This document shows positions 1 through 10,080 of a stretch of 33,941 nucleotides of DNA, one piece after another (within the stretch, counting starts at the first letter, position 1; every line of letters starts with the position of its first letter). Source of the DNA: Salinisphaera orenii subsp. halophila YIM 95161 (GTDB lineage: Bacteria; Pseudomonadota; Gammaproteobacteria; Nevskiales; Salinisphaeraceae); the NCBI RefSeq assembly GCF_003732545.1, contig NZ_AYKF01000085.1, positions 1 through 33,941 of the forward strand. Reading direction: 5' to 3'. The notes under the pieces were generated by a model. It made no database searches. It had not been told where the DNA came from and saw nothing but the letters and a program-made list of their open reading frames with translations. Both the position numbers and the translations under genes were made by a program.

Positions 1-23
1 CTCGTACGACACGGCAACAGGCC

Positions 24-668
24 CTAGAGTTCACGAAAGATCCAGGGCTTTTCGCCGGCCCGCCGCGCCTCGAACGCCCGGATCGCATCGGCGTGCTGCA
101 GCGTCAGGCCGATATCGTCCAGGCCTTCGAGCATGTTCTTGCGCCGGTAGGCGTCGATCTCGAAATCGTAGGCCGTGCCGTCGTCGAGGCCGATACGCTG
201 CTCGACCAGATCCACGCGCGCCTCCAGCCCCCGGCGCGCCTCTGCCGCGGCGAACAGCGCATCGACGGTATCGGCGGGCAGCGCGATCGGCAGCACCCCG
301 TTCTTGAAACAATTGTTGTAGAAGATGTCGGCGAAGCTCGGCGCGATCACGCAGCGGATGCCGAAATCCTCGAGCGCCCAGACCGCGTGCTCGCGCGAGG
401 AGCCGCAGCCGAAGTTCTCGCGCGCCAGCAGAATCGAGGCATCGCGATACGGCTCGGTGTTGAGCACGAAATCGGGATTCTCGCGCCGGGTGGCGACGTC
501 GACGTCCAGCCCGCCGGCGTCGAGATAGCGCCAGTCGTCGAACAGATGCGGGCCGAAGCCGGTGCGCCGGATCGACTTCAGATACTGCTTGGGAATGATC
601 GCGTCGGTGTCGACGTTGGCCCGGTCCAGCGGCGCGACGATGCCGTCGTGAATGGTAAATGCCTGCAT
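24..668 (-). CDS. leuD: 3-isopropylmalate dehydratase small subunit
   Basis: LeuD, 214 aa, forms the swivel-domain subunit of isopropylmalate isomerase with LeuC. The enzyme converts 2-isopropylmalate to 3-isopropylmalate in leucine synthesis in the cytoplasm. The family signature [18 protein letters not shown] is present near residue 82, and the N-terminal [17 protein letters not shown] block is typical. The length is normal for the family. ATG lies at 666-668 with a GAGAG ribosome site about 7 nt upstream; the stop is TAG. It is the third gene of a leuC-methyltransferase-leuD transcription unit and starts 12 nt after the methyltransferase stop. leuB would be expected further left, outside the window. 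Confidence 0.97.
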   Translation of the reverse strand: MQAFTIHDGIVAPLDRANVDTDAIIPKQYLKSIRRTGFGPHLFDDWRYLDAGGLDVDVATRRENPDFVLNTEPYRDASILLARENFGCGSSREHAVWALEDFGIRCVIAPSFADIFYNNCFKNGVLPIALPADTVDALFAAAEARRGLEARVDLVEQRIGLDDGTAYDFEIDAYRRKNMLEGLDDIGLTLQHADAIRAFEARRAGEKPWIFREL

Positions 669-680
669 GACGTTCTCTCG

Positions 681-1496
681 TTAAGGGGTTGTCGCAAAAC
701 GGGGCGTGCCCGGCCGGCGCGCGACGAAGCGAAGCCGCACATAGGGCGCGGTCCAGTGGCCGTCCGCGTCCTGCAGGACCGGTGCGAGCCGGGCGCGCAC
801 CGCCCGGATGTAGTCCCGGCGTTCGTCGCCCGCGGCGAAGGCGTGCACGAACGGTCGCGCGAGCGTGGTCAGCCAGTCATCGATGTCGCCCGGCAGCGGC
901 GTCGGCCGTTCGAAGCAGTCGTCACGTTCGATCGAGAAACCGGCCGTTTCGAGTTGTTTCAGATACGTTTTCGGCGCCGGAAAAACCCAGGGATCGAGTT
1001 CGTCGGGCATCCGGCCGCGGGCAGCAGCCTCGACGCGCAGGGCCTCGCGGATCGGCGCCACATTGCCGGCCACGCCGAACTCGGCCACGAAGCGTCCGCC
1101 CGGCTTCAACGCTGCATAAACGCCCGCGATCACCGCACTCGGATCGCGCTTCATCCAGTGCAGCGCGGCGTTGGAGAACACGGCGTCGAAAACCGCGTCG
1201 AACGCCAGCCGCTGACCGTCACCGGCCTGCACCGCCAGTCCGCGGTCGCGGGCGGCCGCGAGCAGGGCCGTGCTGCTGTCCAGGCCCAGCACGTCGGCGC
1301 CGTGTGCCGCGATACGCTCGCTCAGCGCGCCGTCACCGCAGCCCAGATCGAGTATCCGCTCGCCCGGCGCCGGCGCCAGCCAGTCGACCAACGAGACCGC
1401 CCGGTCGGCGACGAAGCGCGCGTGCCGGCCGTAGGCCTCGGCGTCCCAGCCACCATCGGCTCCGCCGCCGCCCGCGTTCGCGGCGACCGCGTTCAC
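681..1496 (-). CDS. class I SAM-dependent methyltransferase, trans-aconitate methyltransferase-like
   Basis: This 271-aa protein has the Rossmann SAM-binding motif I ([16 protein letters not shown]) from about residue 48, an acidic residue ending beta-2 (VLGLDSS), and a NAALHWM segment typical of the Tam/UbiE-like group. The GTG start at 1494-1496 is chosen because it overlaps the leuC TGA as GTGA; reading further upstream would run deep into leuC in another frame. TAA ends 12 nt before leuD. Position inside the leuCD operon suggests a substrate linked to the pathway. Trans-aconitate and 3-isopropylmalate are known substrates of this family in E. coli (Tam) and yeast (Tmt1). The family call is solid; the substrate is inference. 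Confidence 0.88.
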   Translation of the reverse strand: MNAVAANAGGGGADGGWDAEAYGRHARFVADRAVSLVDWLAPAPGERILDLGCGDGALSERIAAHGADVLGLDSSTALLAAARDRGLAVQAGDGQRLAFDAVFDAVFSNAALHWMKRDPSAVIAGVYAALKPGGRFVAEFGVAGNVAPIREALRVEAAARGRMPDELDPWVFPAPKTYLKQLETAGFSIERDDCFERPTPLPGDIDDWLTTLARPFVHAFAAGDERRDYIRAVRARLAPVLQDADGHWTAPYVRLRFVARRPGTPRFATTP

Positions 1497-2905
1497 CGGC
1501 GAGTGGCCTCGAGCTCGCGGATATCGACGAAGTGCCCGTAGACCGCGGCCGCCGCGGCCATGGCCGGGCTGACCAGATGCGTCCGTCCGCCCTTGCCCTG
1601 GCGGCCCTCGAAGTTGCGGTTCGAGGTCGACGCACAGCGCTCGCCGGGCAGCAGGTTGTCGTCGTTCATGCCCAGACACATGGAACAGCCGGCGTCACGC
1701 CACTCGAAGCCCGCCGCCCGGAAGATCGCATCCAGGCCTTCCTTCTCGGCCTGCAGTTTCACCAGGCCGGAGCCCGGCACGACCATCGCCAGCTTGATGT
1801 TGGGGGCGATGCGCCGCCCTTCGAGATAGTGCGCCGCCACGCGCAGATCCTCGATCCGGGCGTTGGTGCAGGATCCGAGGAATATCTTGTCGAGCATGAC
1901 CTCGGTCAGCGGCACGCCGGGAGTCAGGTCCATGTATTCGAGCGCGTTGCGCCAGCCCTCGGCCTGGGTCTCGCTGCCCGCATCCTCGGGGGCCGGCACC
2001 CGCGCGGTCACGGGCGCGACCATCTCCGGCGAGGTGCCCCAGGTCACCTGCGGCGCGATCTCGGCGGCGTCGAGCACCACCACGCGGTCGTACTCGGCGT
2101 CGTCGTCGGAGACCAGCGTGCGCCAGTAGGCCTCGGCGGTCTCCCACTGGGCGCCGTCCGGCGCATAGTTGCGCCCGCGCATGTAGTCGATGGTGGTGTC
2201 GTCGACCGCGACCATGCCGGCCCGCGCGCCGGCCTCGATGGACATGTTGCAGATCGTCATCCGCCCTTCCATCGACAGCGCGCGGATCGCCTCGCCGCCG
2301 TATTCGATGACGTAGCCCGTGCCGCCCGCGGTGCCGATCTTGCCGATGATGGCGAGCATGATGTCCTTGGCGGAAATACCGGGCGCGACCTGGCCGTCGA
2401 CACGCACCAGCATGGTCTTCGAACGCGACTGCGGCAGCGTCTGGGTGGCCAGCACGTGCTCGACTTCGGAGGTGCCGATGCCGAAGGCCAGCGCGCCGAA
2501 GGCGCCGTGGGTGGCGGTGTGCGAATCACCGCAGACGATGGTCATGCCCGGCTGGGTCGCGCCCTGCTCCGGGCCGATGATGTGCACGATGCCCTGGCGC
2601 GGATCGCCCATGCCGAACAGGCGGATGCCGTGTTCGTTGCAGTTGGCCTGCAGCGCCTCCACCTGAGCCCGCGAGATGGTGTCGGCGATGCCGCCCTCGC
2701 GGTTGATCGTGGGCACGTTGTGATCGGGCACCGCGAGGTTGGCACTCACACGCCACACGTCGCGCCCGGCCAGACGCAGGCCCTCGAAGGCCTGGGGCGA
2801 GGTCACCTCGTGGACCATGTGGCGGTCGATATAGAGCAGGCCGTTGCCGCCCTCCTCGCGCACCAGGTGTTCGTTCCAGATTTTCTCGTACAACGTCTGA
2901 GCCAT
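1493..2905 (-). CDS. leuC: 3-isopropylmalate dehydratase large subunit
   Basis: LeuC, 470 aa, is the catalytic aconitase-family subunit of isopropylmalate isomerase. The three 4Fe-4S cysteines are visible at C346 ([13 protein letters not shown]) and C407/C410 ([10 protein letters not shown]). The substrate segments [14 protein letters not shown] and [14 protein letters not shown] are intact. ATG lies at 2903-2905 behind a good GAGGAAG ribosome site. The gene is first in the leuC-methyltransferase-leuD unit and is divergent from a LysR-type regulator across about 108 bp, a layout that usually means leuC is regulated by that neighbour. Confidence 0.98.
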   Translation of the reverse strand: MAQTLYEKIWNEHLVREEGGNGLLYIDRHMVHEVTSPQAFEGLRLAGRDVWRVSANLAVPDHNVPTINREGGIADTISRAQVEALQANCNEHGIRLFGMGDPRQGIVHIIGPEQGATQPGMTIVCGDSHTATHGAFGALAFGIGTSEVEHVLATQTLPQSRSKTMLVRVDGQVAPGISAKDIMLAIIGKIGTAGGTGYVIEYGGEAIRALSMEGRMTICNMSIEAGARAGMVAVDDTTIDYMRGRNYAPDGAQWETAEAYWRTLVSDDDAEYDRVVVLDAAEIAPQVTWGTSPEMVAPVTARVPAPEDAGSETQAEGWRNALEYMDLTPGVPLTEVMLDKIFLGSCTNARIEDLRVAAHYLEGRRIAPNIKLAMVVPGSGLVKLQAEKEGLDAIFRAAGFEWRDAGCSMCLGMNDDNLLPGERCASTSNRNFEGRQGKGGRTHLVSPAMAAAAAVYGHFVDIRELEATRR

Positions 2906-3013
2906 GACGACTTCCTCACTGGCGATACGCGCAAGAGCGTATGGGTCGCCGGCGAATAACTCAAATGAATGTTATCGATATAATCCATTACTTTCCGGAA
3001 CCAGTTGCAGCCC
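2906..3013. promoter_or_regulatory. leuC / LysR divergent control region with inverted repeat
   Basis: This AT-richer spacer separates leuC (leftward) from the LysR gene (rightward). It contains a perfect ATAAC/GTTAT inverted repeat (arms 2956-2960 and 2971-2975, 10-bp spacer), overlapping the 8-bp palindrome TATCGATA at 2973-2980. For leuC a weak TTGAGT-N17-TACGCT pair can be drawn. That the repeat binds the adjacent LysR protein is inference from the divergent arrangement. Confidence 0.45.
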
Positions 3014-3910
3014 ATGCAGACCGAATCCATCCGCGCCTTTGTCACCATCTGCGATCAGGGCTCGTTCCAGGCCGCGGCGCGGACGCTGCACCTGAGCCAG
3101 CCGGCGATCAGCAAACGCCTGGCCAATCTCGAGGAGCGGCTCGGCCATCCCCTGTTCGACCGGGTCGGACGCGGGGTCGCTTTGACCGAGGCCGGGCGCG
3201 CCTATCTGCCGCATGCCCGCGAGCTGCTGGCCGTGCTCACCGACGGCCAGCGTGCCCTCGACAATCTCGGCGGCCGCGTCGCCGGCCCGCTCCGGCTGGC
3301 GCTTTCGCACCATGTGGGCCTGCACCGCATGCCGGCGGTGCTGCGCACCTACGTCCGCCGCTATCCGGACGTGGAACCGCAGATTCTGTTCATGGATTCG
3401 GAGACCGCCTGCCGGGCGGTGGCCAACGGCACCCGCGAGCTCGCAGTGATCACCCTGCCGACGTCGCCCCATCCCGTGCTCACCGAACACGCGATCTGGG
3501 ACGACCCCATGCGCGTGTTCGTCGGCCGCGACCACGCCCTGGCGCAGCGCAGGGCGGTCGACGTCGCGGACCTGGCCGCGCATGCCGCGATCCTGCCGCC
3601 GGTCGACAGCTACACCTACGCCATCATCGAATCGGCGCTGGCGGCCCACGACGTGGCGGTGGCCCCGCGCATGACCAGCCACTACCTGGAGACGCTGCGC
3701 ATGCTCGCCGGCGTCGGCATCGGCTGGACCGTGCTGCCGGCGTCCATGGCGCATCCCGAACTCGTGCGTCTCGAGCTGCCGGGGTTGGCCCTGCACCGGC
3801 GCCTGGGCGCGGTCCGGCACCCGCAGCGCAGTCTGTCGAACGCCGCCGCACGCCTGCTCGCCCTGCTCGAGGACGAGCGCGGCGACGCCCCGCTCAGCTC
3901 TCGCGAATGA
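3014..3910 (+). CDS. LysR-family transcriptional regulator
   Basis: This 298-aa protein has an N-terminal winged helix-turn-helix (SFQAAARTLHLSQPAISKRL, residues about 17-36) and a periplasmic-binding-protein-like effector domain. ATG at 3014 is preferred because the first helix then begins four residues in, as in most LysR proteins. An in-frame TTG at 3005 has a closer GGAA and would add three residues. It is divergent from leuC, so control of leucine synthesis is likely but not proven. Its 3' end overlaps the convergent TPR gene by 17 bp. Confidence 0.93.
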   Translation: MQTESIRAFVTICDQGSFQAAARTLHLSQPAISKRLANLEERLGHPLFDRVGRGVALTEAGRAYLPHARELLAVLTDGQRALDNLGGRVAGPLRLALSHHVGLHRMPAVLRTYVRRYPDVEPQILFMDSETACRAVANGTRELAVITLPTSPHPVLTEHAIWDDPMRVFVGRDHALAQRRAVDVADLAAHAAILPPVDSYTYAIIESALAAHDVAVAPRMTSHYLETLRMLAGVGIGWTVLPASMAHPELVRLELPGLALHRRLGAVRHPQRSLSNAAARLLALLEDERGDAPLSSRE

Positions 3911-5252
3911 TGCGCCAGCCGCCGTCCTCGCGTTCGAGGGTCACCTGCTTGCGCTCGCGATCCGAATAGCCCTCGGATTCGTAGTGCTGCTCGAAACGGG
4001 CCCGAACCGTGTCGTCGGCCCCGCGCGTCACCCGGATGTCATCGAGTTCGACGCGGATCCGGTCCGGCGAGCGCACGCGCTCGCGCCGCGCCTCGGCCCA
4101 GGCCGCCCGGCTCCGGTCGCCCGCCGGCTCGAAGTTGTCGCTGTAGGCGTTCAGATAGCCCTGCACATCCTGGTCGGACCAGGCTTCGGCCCAGTTGTCG
4201 AGCGCAGTGCGCACCTCCGCGGCAACGGCGTCGGCCGAGGCCCGGGTCCGCTCGTCCTCGCGCGACGGCATGGCGTCGCCGGCCGCCGTGAACTCGATGG
4301 CGTCGGGCGCGCCTTCGCGCAGGATCCGCCAGCCGTCATCGGTCTCGGTCAGCAGCAGCGCCTTGGCCTCGACGTCCTGATAGGTATCGGAGCGATAGCG
4401 CTGCTCGAAACGGGCCAGCGCCTGATCGCCGCGCCGCTCGATGCGCGTATCGCCCAGACTCACCTCGATCCGCGCCGGCGAGGAAACGCGTTCGCGGCGT
4501 TCGGCGGCCCAGGCGGCGCGGCTGTCCGCCTCAGCCGGCACAAAGTCCTCGGCGTAGACCCCGAGATAGGCGGCCACGTCCTGCGCCGACCAGGCGTCGG
4601 CCCAGCGCTGAACCGCCGCGGCCGGCGTGTCCGCATCCACGACGGCGCGGTCGGCGCTATCGCCGCCCTCGGCGTTCGGGGTCGCGCCGGCGTCGGCATC
4701 GCCTGGCGTGTCCGCCGCGCCGATTCCGCTGCCGCCGGCGTTGTCGATGAAGGCGGCGAGCTGCTCGCGCTTGGCGCGGGCGATGGCGTTGTCCTCCTCC
4801 AGATCGCCCGCGCGGCCGTAGGCCTCTCGGGCGAGGGCCACGTAGATGTCGCCGAGGTTCTCCTGGGCCGGACCGTGTTTCGGATCGATCCGGATGGCGC
4901 GCTGGAGCGCGTCGCGCGCGTCGGTGAGCGAGCCCCGGCGGGCCCTCAGCACGCCCAGATTGTTCCAGGCCTCGGCCATATCCGTTCGCTGCTCGGTGAG
5001 CTCTTCGAACACCGATATCGCGGCCTGCGTGTCGCCGCTGCGGGCCAGTGCCAACCCCTTGAGAAACCGTGCCTCGCTGTCGTCGGGCCGCTCCGCGAGC
5101 ACGGCCTCGAGCTGCTCGACGGCTTGCGTGTAGTCGCTATCCGACAGCGCCTGCCGGGCGGCCTGCATGTCGGCATGCGCGGTCGACACGCCGATGCCCA
5201 GGACGACAGCCAGAACGAACCGCCGTGTTTGCACAAATCCTTTTGTTATCAA
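3894..5252 (-). CDS. exported TPR protein with two tandem NTF2-like domains
   Basis: The 452-aa product starts with a signal-peptide-like segment (charged RR, hydrophobic FVLAVVLGIGVS, cleavage near AHA). About four TPR units follow (residues 30-160), then an acidic, Asp/Ala/Gly-rich linker (165-210). Two copies of one NTF2/SnoaL-like domain close the protein (about 211-315 and 347-452). Both copies share an AW-S-QDV-Y core, the RAAWA-RRERV segment and a C-terminal GWRI-RE motif. Similar domains occur at the C-terminus of some L,D-transpeptidase and Cds6-type proteins. The start is TTG at 5250-5252 behind GGGGG; GTG at 5232-5234 is an alternative. It lies 67 nt after aroC on the same strand. 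A periplasmic scaffold role is plausible; the function is unknown. Confidence 0.85.
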   Translation of the reverse strand: MITKGFVQTRRFVLAVVLGIGVSTAHADMQAARQALSDSDYTQAVEQLEAVLAERPDDSEARFLKGLALARSGDTQAAISVFEELTEQRTDMAEAWNNLGVLRARRGSLTDARDALQRAIRIDPKHGPAQENLGDIYVALAREAYGRAGDLEEDNAIARAKREQLAAFIDNAGGSGIGAADTPGDADAGATPNAEGGDSADRAVVDADTPAAAVQRWADAWSAQDVAAYLGVYAEDFVPAEADSRAAWAAERRERVSSPARIEVSLGDTRIERRGDQALARFEQRYRSDTYQDVEAKALLLTETDDGWRILREGAPDAIEFTAAGDAMPSREDERTRASADAVAAEVRTALDNWAEAWSDQDVQGYLNAYSDNFEPAGDRSRAAWAEARRERVRSPDRIRVELDDIRVTRGADDTVRARFEQHYESEGYSDRERKQVTLEREDGGWRIIRES

Positions 5253-5319
5253 TCGATCCCCCGTCGTCGCGCCACACCGGCATCACTATGCCCGAGGCGC
5301 GCGGCGCGAGGCGAGCGGT

Positions 5320-6423
5320 TCAGCCGCCGGGTTCGTCCCCGATCGGCGGCAGGCCGCTGTCGACGTCGGCATTCTGGCCGCGGTGGCGCAGCGCGTGGTC
5401 CAGCAGCACGATCGCGAGCATGGCCTCGGCGATCGGGGCGGCGCGCAGACCCACACAGGGATCGTGGCGGCCGGTGGTGCGCATCTGCGTGGCCTGGCCG
5501 CGGGTGTCGATGGTATCCCCCGGGATGACGATGCTCGAGGTCGGCTTGAGCGCCATGCTGGCGCGGATCGTCTGGCCACTGGAGATGCCGCCCTGGATCC
5601 CGCCGGAGTGGTTGCTCCGGAAGCCGGTCGGCGCCATCTCGTCGCGGTGCTCGGAGCCACGCGTCTCGACCACGCCGAAACCGTCGCCGATCTCCACGCC
5701 CTTGACCGCGTTGATGCTCATCAGCGCCTTGGCGATATCCGCATCGAGGCGGTCGAAGACGGGTTCGCCCCAGCCCGGCGGCACGCCGGCGGCGACGACG
5801 TCGATGCGCGCGCCGATGGAGTCGCCATCGCGTCGCAGGGCGTTGATGTAGTCCTCGAGCTCGCCCAGGCGGGCGGGCTCGGCGCAGAAGAACGGGTTCG
5901 TATTGGCGGCATCCAGGTCCTCGCAGGCCAGCCGGATCGGGCCCATCTGGGCCAGATAGCCCTGGATGCGCACGCCGAAGCGCTCGGCGAGCACCCGGCG
6001 TGCGATCGCACCCGCGGCCACCCGTACGGCGGTCTCGCGGGCCGAGGAACGGCCGCCGCCGCGATAGTCGCGCACGCCGTATTTCTGCAGGTAGGCGTAG
6101 TCCGCGTGGTTGGGCCGGAACACGTCCTTGATCTTGGAATAGTCGCGCGAGCGCTGATCGGTGTTCTCGATGATCACCGCGATCGGCGTGCCCGTGGTCA
6201 CGCCCTCGAACACGCCGGAGACGATGCGCGCCTCGTCGCCCTCGCGACGCTGGGTCACGTAGCGCGAGGTGCCGGGCTTGCGCCGGTCGAGATCGGTCTG
6301 CAGCAGCGCCTCGTCGATCGCGATGCCCGGCGGGCAGCCGTCGACCACGCAGCCGATCGCCGGGCCATGGCTCTCGCCGAAGGAGGTCACGGTGAAGGCC
6401 TGTCCCCAGGTGTTGCCCGCCAT
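5320..6423 (-). CDS. aroC: chorismate synthase
   Basis: AroC, 367 aa, makes chorismate from EPSP with reduced FMN, the last shared step of aromatic amino acid synthesis. Family signatures are clear: [18 protein letters not shown] at the N-terminus, a [11 protein letters not shown] block near residue 124, and [16 protein letters not shown]. The length is normal. Its ATG overlaps the prmB stop codon as TGATG, so the two genes are probably translationally coupled; prmB-aroC is a common pair in gammaproteobacteria. Confidence 0.98.
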   Translation of the reverse strand: MAGNTWGQAFTVTSFGESHGPAIGCVVDGCPPGIAIDEALLQTDLDRRKPGTSRYVTQRREGDEARIVSGVFEGVTTGTPIAVIIENTDQRSRDYSKIKDVFRPNHADYAYLQKYGVRDYRGGGRSSARETAVRVAAGAIARRVLAERFGVRIQGYLAQMGPIRLACEDLDAANTNPFFCAEPARLGELEDYINALRRDGDSIGARIDVVAAGVPPGWGEPVFDRLDADIAKALMSINAVKGVEIGDGFGVVETRGSEHRDEMAPTGFRSNHSGGIQGGISSGQTIRASMALKPTSSIVIPGDTIDTRGQATQMRTTGRHDPCVGLRAAPIAEAMLAIVLLDHALRHRGQNADVDSGLPPIGDEPGG

Positions 6424-7358
6424 CAGTGACGCTCCTGCTGCTGTGCGGCGACCCAGGCCGCCAGATCCTCCGCTTCGAGCACGCCCACGCCGAGCCCGCC
6501 GCGCTCGAGATCGACCCAGGTGATGGGCAGATCCGGGTGGCGCTGCTCGAGCGCGAACGCGCTGTAGCCGACCTCGAGCACCAGCAGGCCGTCCTCGACG
6601 AGATAGTCGGGGGCCGTGAACAACAGACGGGTGACCAGCGACAGATCGTCGCTGTCACCGTGGAAGGCGAAACCCGGTTCGTGTCGATACTCGGGCGCCA
6701 GCCCGGCCCACTCGGCCTGGCTGACATAGGGCGGGTTGGTCACGATCAGGTCGAAGCGCTCGGCCGGCAGCCCGTCGAACAGATCCGCCTCGACGTATTC
6801 CACCTGCGGCCCGATGTCGTGCTTGTCGCTGTTGATCCGGGCCACGTCCAGCGCGTCGGCGCTGGCATCGGTGGCGACCACCCGCGCCTCCGGAAACGCC
6901 AGCGCGCAGGCGATCGCGATCGCGCCGCTGCCGGTGCACAGATCCAGGATCGCCAGCGGCTCCCGATGGCCGAGCCAGGGCTGGAAAGCGTTCTCGACGA
7001 GCTCCGCGATCGGCGAGCGCGGCACGATCACGCGTTCGTCGACGAAGAATTCGAGCCCGGCGAACCAGGCCTTGCCGGTCAGATAGGCCGCGGGCAGGCG
7101 CGTGTCGATGCGCCGCTCGATGGTCGCGCGCACGGTCTCGCGCTCGGCCGGCGTCAGCGTGGCCTCGAGATAGGCATCCGGGAGGCTGTGATCGAGCCCG
7201 AGCGCGTCCAGGACCAGATGCGCGGCCTCGTCCACGGGATTGTCGCTGCCGTGGCCGAAGGCGAGCCCGGCCGCGGCGAAGCGCGATGCACCCCAGCGGA
7301 TATAGTCGAGCACACGCGTGAGCGTGGCGGTGATGTCCGGGGGGCTGTCGTGGCTCAT
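6423..7358 (-). CDS. prmB: 50S ribosomal protein L3 glutamine N5-methyltransferase
   Basis: This 311-aa protein, close in length to E. coli PrmB, has the SAM-binding motif ([17 protein letters not shown]) and the NPPY catalytic motif ([13 protein letters not shown]). The N-terminal helical domain carries [11 protein letters not shown]. The [12 protein letters not shown] segment favours PrmB over its paralogue PrmC. The start is set at ATG 7356-7358 (MSHDSPP), matching the family N-terminus; the open frame further upstream has no family similarity. It is the first gene of the prmB-aroC unit. Confidence 0.95.
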   Translation of the reverse strand: MSHDSPPDITATLTRVLDYIRWGASRFAAAGLAFGHGSDNPVDEAAHLVLDALGLDHSLPDAYLEATLTPAERETVRATIERRIDTRLPAAYLTGKAWFAGLEFFVDERVIVPRSPIAELVENAFQPWLGHREPLAILDLCTGSGAIAIACALAFPEARVVATDASADALDVARINSDKHDIGPQVEYVEADLFDGLPAERFDLIVTNPPYVSQAEWAGLAPEYRHEPGFAFHGDSDDLSLVTRLLFTAPDYLVEDGLLVLEVGYSAFALEQRHPDLPITWVDLERGGLGVGVLEAEDLAAWVAAQQQERH

Positions 7359-7537
7359 ATGTCGGATACCCGGGCGACCGTGCCCGTCGATCTGTCGGTT
7401 GGTGTCAGGCGGGCCCGTCCGCCGGCTCCCGCCGTTGCGGCCGGCGCCGGTGCGGGCGCGACTAGGATAAACCACCGGCCATGCTTTGCGTGACGGCCGC
7501 CGGGCGCTAGGCTTGCGCTGCCCGTTGCCAACCTCGC

Positions 7538-8440
7538 ATGCCCATGTCCGAACGCACGCCGGCGAGCCACGCCGACCGGCTTTTCGCCGCCCTGTTCTGG
7601 CTGCTGCCCACCCGGCTGATCTCGCGCGGCACCCACACGCTGGCCGGGGCCCGCGCCGGCTGGCTACGGCGCGCGCTGATCGCGGGCTTCCTGCGTCTGT
7701 ACCCGGCGATCGACATGACCGAGGCCGAGGAACCCGACCCGCAGGCCTACCCGTCCTTCAACGCATTCTTCACCCGCGCGCTGGCGCCCGGACAGCGCCC
7801 GCTGCCGAGCGATCCGGAGACCGTTGTCTCGCCGGTCGACGGCACGCTCGGCGCCTGCGGCGAGGCCCACCGGGGCACGATCTGCCAGACCAAGGGCATG
7901 ACCTACGACCTCCAGACCCTGATGGGCGGCGACGAGGGCTGGGCCGCCGCCTTCCTCGGCGGGCGTTATGCCACCTTCTATCTCGCGCCCCACGACTATC
8001 ATCGGGTGCACATGCCACTCGACGGCTGCGTGCGCGACATGCGCTACGTGCCGGGGCGGCTGTTCGGCGTCAATCCGCGCTGCGTGCGCGCCATCCCGCG
8101 CCTGTTCAGCCGCAACGAACGCCTAGTGACCCTGTTCGACACCGCGGTCGGGCCCATGGCGCTGATCATGGTCGGCGCCTTCATCGTCGGCGGCATCGAG
8201 ACCCGCTGGGCCGGCACGATCTGTCCGCCGCATCGGCGCGCGCCGCACCGCCAGCCCGTCGCCGAACGCGACATCGACGCCGCCTACCACGCGCGCGGCG
8301 AAGAGATGGGCCGTTTCGCCATCGGCTCCAGCGTCATTCTTCTGTTCGGCCCCGGCGCCCTCGAATGGCCGGACACCCTCGCCGCCGGCCGGCCGCTGCG
8401 GCTGGGCGCCCCCATCGGCCGGCTCGGCACCGGCGCCTGA
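7538..8440 (+). CDS. psd: phosphatidylserine decarboxylase proenzyme
   Basis: Psd, 300 aa, makes phosphatidylethanolamine at the inner membrane. The self-cleavage site is the GSS sequence at residues 263-265 (FAIGSSVILLFGPG), a variant of the usual LGST. Cleavage before Ser264 would give the pyruvoyl alpha chain. SPVDG (Asp101) and HDYHRVH (His152/155/158) supply the other family catalytic positions. ATG at 7538 or a second ATG at 7544 could start it; no clear ribosome site was seen. It converges on epmA with a 94-bp gap. Confidence 0.96.
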   Translation: MPMSERTPASHADRLFAALFWLLPTRLISRGTHTLAGARAGWLRRALIAGFLRLYPAIDMTEAEEPDPQAYPSFNAFFTRALAPGQRPLPSDPETVVSPVDGTLGACGEAHRGTICQTKGMTYDLQTLMGGDEGWAAAFLGGRYATFYLAPHDYHRVHMPLDGCVRDMRYVPGRLFGVNPRCVRAIPRLFSRNERLVTLFDTAVGPMALIMVGAFIVGGIETRWAGTICPPHRRAPHRQPVAERDIDAAYHARGEEMGRFAIGSSVILLFGPGALEWPDTLAAGRPLRLGAPIGRLGTGA

Positions 8441-8534
8441 ACGCGCCGGGTCGACCGCGGCAGGCGCAAGCGCGCAACGCGGGGCGCTGGTTCGAGACGT
8501 TTTCGACCGTGCTCGGCTGGCCGGATACGCGGCG

Positions 8535-9488
8535 TCAGCGGCGCGCCCAGGCGAACGGCAGCACCGCGCCGATGCCGTCGTGGCCGAGCATGAGCGCGAG
8601 CAGCCGGTCCACGCCGAGCGCCACGCCGGCGCTCGCGGGCAGGCCGTAGTCCATCGCCGCGAGCAGCGCTGCGTCCACGGGCACCGGCGCCACGCCGGCG
8701 GCTTCGCGCGCCTCGTTTTCACGGGCCATGGCCGCACGCGCGCGCGCCGGATCGGTCAATTCCTGTGCGCCGTTGGCGAGCTCGACGCCCTGCCAGTAGA
8801 TCTCGAACCGGCGGCTGAGCCGGGCATCCGCCGGTTCGATCTCGACGAGCACGGCATCGTCGGCCGGAAAGCCGCTGACACAGACCGGCCCGTCCCGCCC
8901 GAGACGCGGCTGCACCACGACGCTCATGAGCAGATCGAGCCAGAAGACGCGGCTGTCGGCCGGAGCCCCGGGCGGGGCGACGCCGCGTTCGTTTGCCACC
9001 CGGGCGAGCGCGGCGGGCCCGGCCGTGAGCGGATCAAGGCCGACGTGTTCACGAAACACGTCGCGATAGCGGACCCGCTCGACCACGGACGTATCCGCCA
9101 CCGTGGCCAGCAGCGCCGCGGTCTCCTCGACGACATCGGACATCGTGGCGCCGGGGCGATACCACTCCAGCATGCTGAATTCGGGGTTGTGCCAGCGGCC
9201 GGACTCGCCGGCGCGGAAGACGTGGCCGAGCTGATAGATCGCGTCGCTGCCGTCGGCCAGCAGGCGTTTGAGCGCGTGCTCGGGCGAAGGAGCCAGCCAG
9301 CCCGCGTCCTTGACCGACAGCGCATCCAGCCCCCGTTCGGCGGGTGGCGCGCGGCCGATCACGCCGGTATCGACCTCCATCACGCCGCGTTCAGCCATGA
9401 AACGGCGGACGTCGGCTAACAGCGCCGCACGCCGCGCCAGCGTCTCGCGGGTCGCGCTCGGCCGCCAGCTCGGCGCCTCGTCGGTCAA
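8535..9488 (-). CDS. epmA: elongation factor P--(R)-beta-lysine ligase
   Basis: EpmA, about 317 aa, is a lysyl-tRNA-synthetase-like protein without the anticodon-binding domain. It attaches (R)-beta-lysine to EF-P. Class II motif 2 (FRAGESGRWHNPEFSMLEWY) and motif 3 (GVALGVDRLLALMLG) are present, and the length matches EpmA (325 aa in E. coli). The start is probably TTG at 9486-9488; longer readings would enter efp. It begins 19 nt after efp on the same strand, so efp-epmA looks like an operon. Confidence 0.95.
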   Translation of the reverse strand: MTDEAPSWRPSATRETLARRAALLADVRRFMAERGVMEVDTGVIGRAPPAERGLDALSVKDAGWLAPSPEHALKRLLADGSDAIYQLGHVFRAGESGRWHNPEFSMLEWYRPGATMSDVVEETAALLATVADTSVVERVRYRDVFREHVGLDPLTAGPAALARVANERGVAPPGAPADSRVFWLDLLMSVVVQPRLGRDGPVCVSGFPADDAVLVEIEPADARLSRRFEIYWQGVELANGAQELTDPARARAAMARENEAREAAGVAPVPVDAALLAAMDYGLPASAGVALGVDRLLALMLGHDGIGAVLPFAWARR

Positions 9489-9507
9489 CGCGCGGCGGCC
9501 GGGCCCG

Positions 9508-10080
9508 TCAGCTCTCGGTGGCGCGGGAGACGTATTCGCCCTTGCGGGTGTCCACGCGCAGCACCTCGCCCTCTTCGATGAACAGGGGCACCTGCACCAC
9601 GGCGCCGGTCTCCAGCGTCGCCGGCTTGGTGCCGCCGCTGGATGTGTTGCCGCGCACCCCGGGGTCGGTCTCGGTGACCGCAAGGGTGACGAAGTTCGGC
9701 GCGTCGACCTGCAGCGGCACGCCGTTCCACAGCGTCACATCACAATGGTCCTGGGGCTTGAGCCATTTCGCGGCGTCGCCGACCGCGGCCTCGCTGGCCT
9801 GATACTGCTCGAACGAGTTCGGCTCCATGAAGTGATAGAACTCGTCGTCCTGATACAGATACTGCAGATCGAGGTTGAACACGTCGGCGGCCTCGACCGA
9901 GTCGCCCGACTTGAAGGTCCGCTCGACCGTGCGATTGGTCTTGAGATTGCGCACCTTGACGCGATTGAACGCCTGCCCCTTGCCCGGCTTGACGAACTCG
10001 TTCTCGACGATGGTGTAGGGATCACCGTCGAGAATGATCTTGAGACCGCCCTTGAACTGATTGGTATTGAACTGCGCCAT
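9508..10080 (-). CDS. efp: translation elongation factor P
   Basis: EF-P, 190 aa, rescues ribosomes stalled on proline stretches. The domain I loop contains KPGKGQA with the modified lysine at K34, the position used by the EpmA/EpmB system, rather than the arginine of EarP-type EF-P. All three beta-barrel domains are present. ATG lies at 10078-10080 with GGAAG about 7 nt upstream. Its partners epmA (same strand, downstream) and epmB (divergent, 71 bp away) agree with lysine-type modification. Confidence 0.99.
   Translation of the reverse strand: MAQFNTNQFKGGLKIILDGDPYTIVENEFVKPGKGQAFNRVKVRNLKTNRTVERTFKSGDSVEAADVFNLDLQYLYQDDEFYHFMEPNSFEQYQASEAAVGDAAKWLKPQDHCDVTLWNGVPLQVDAPNFVTLAVTETDPGVRGNTSSGGTKPATLETGAVVQVPLFIEEGEVLRVDTRKGEYVSRATES

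Noticed and set aside
93-1541. Long rightward ORF opposite leuD and the methyltransferase
   Set aside because: It is antisense to three well-supported genes, and its Arg/Gly/Val-rich composition is that of a high-GC frame shadow. The same applies to the long opposite-strand ORFs at 14220-16757 and 25052-27139.
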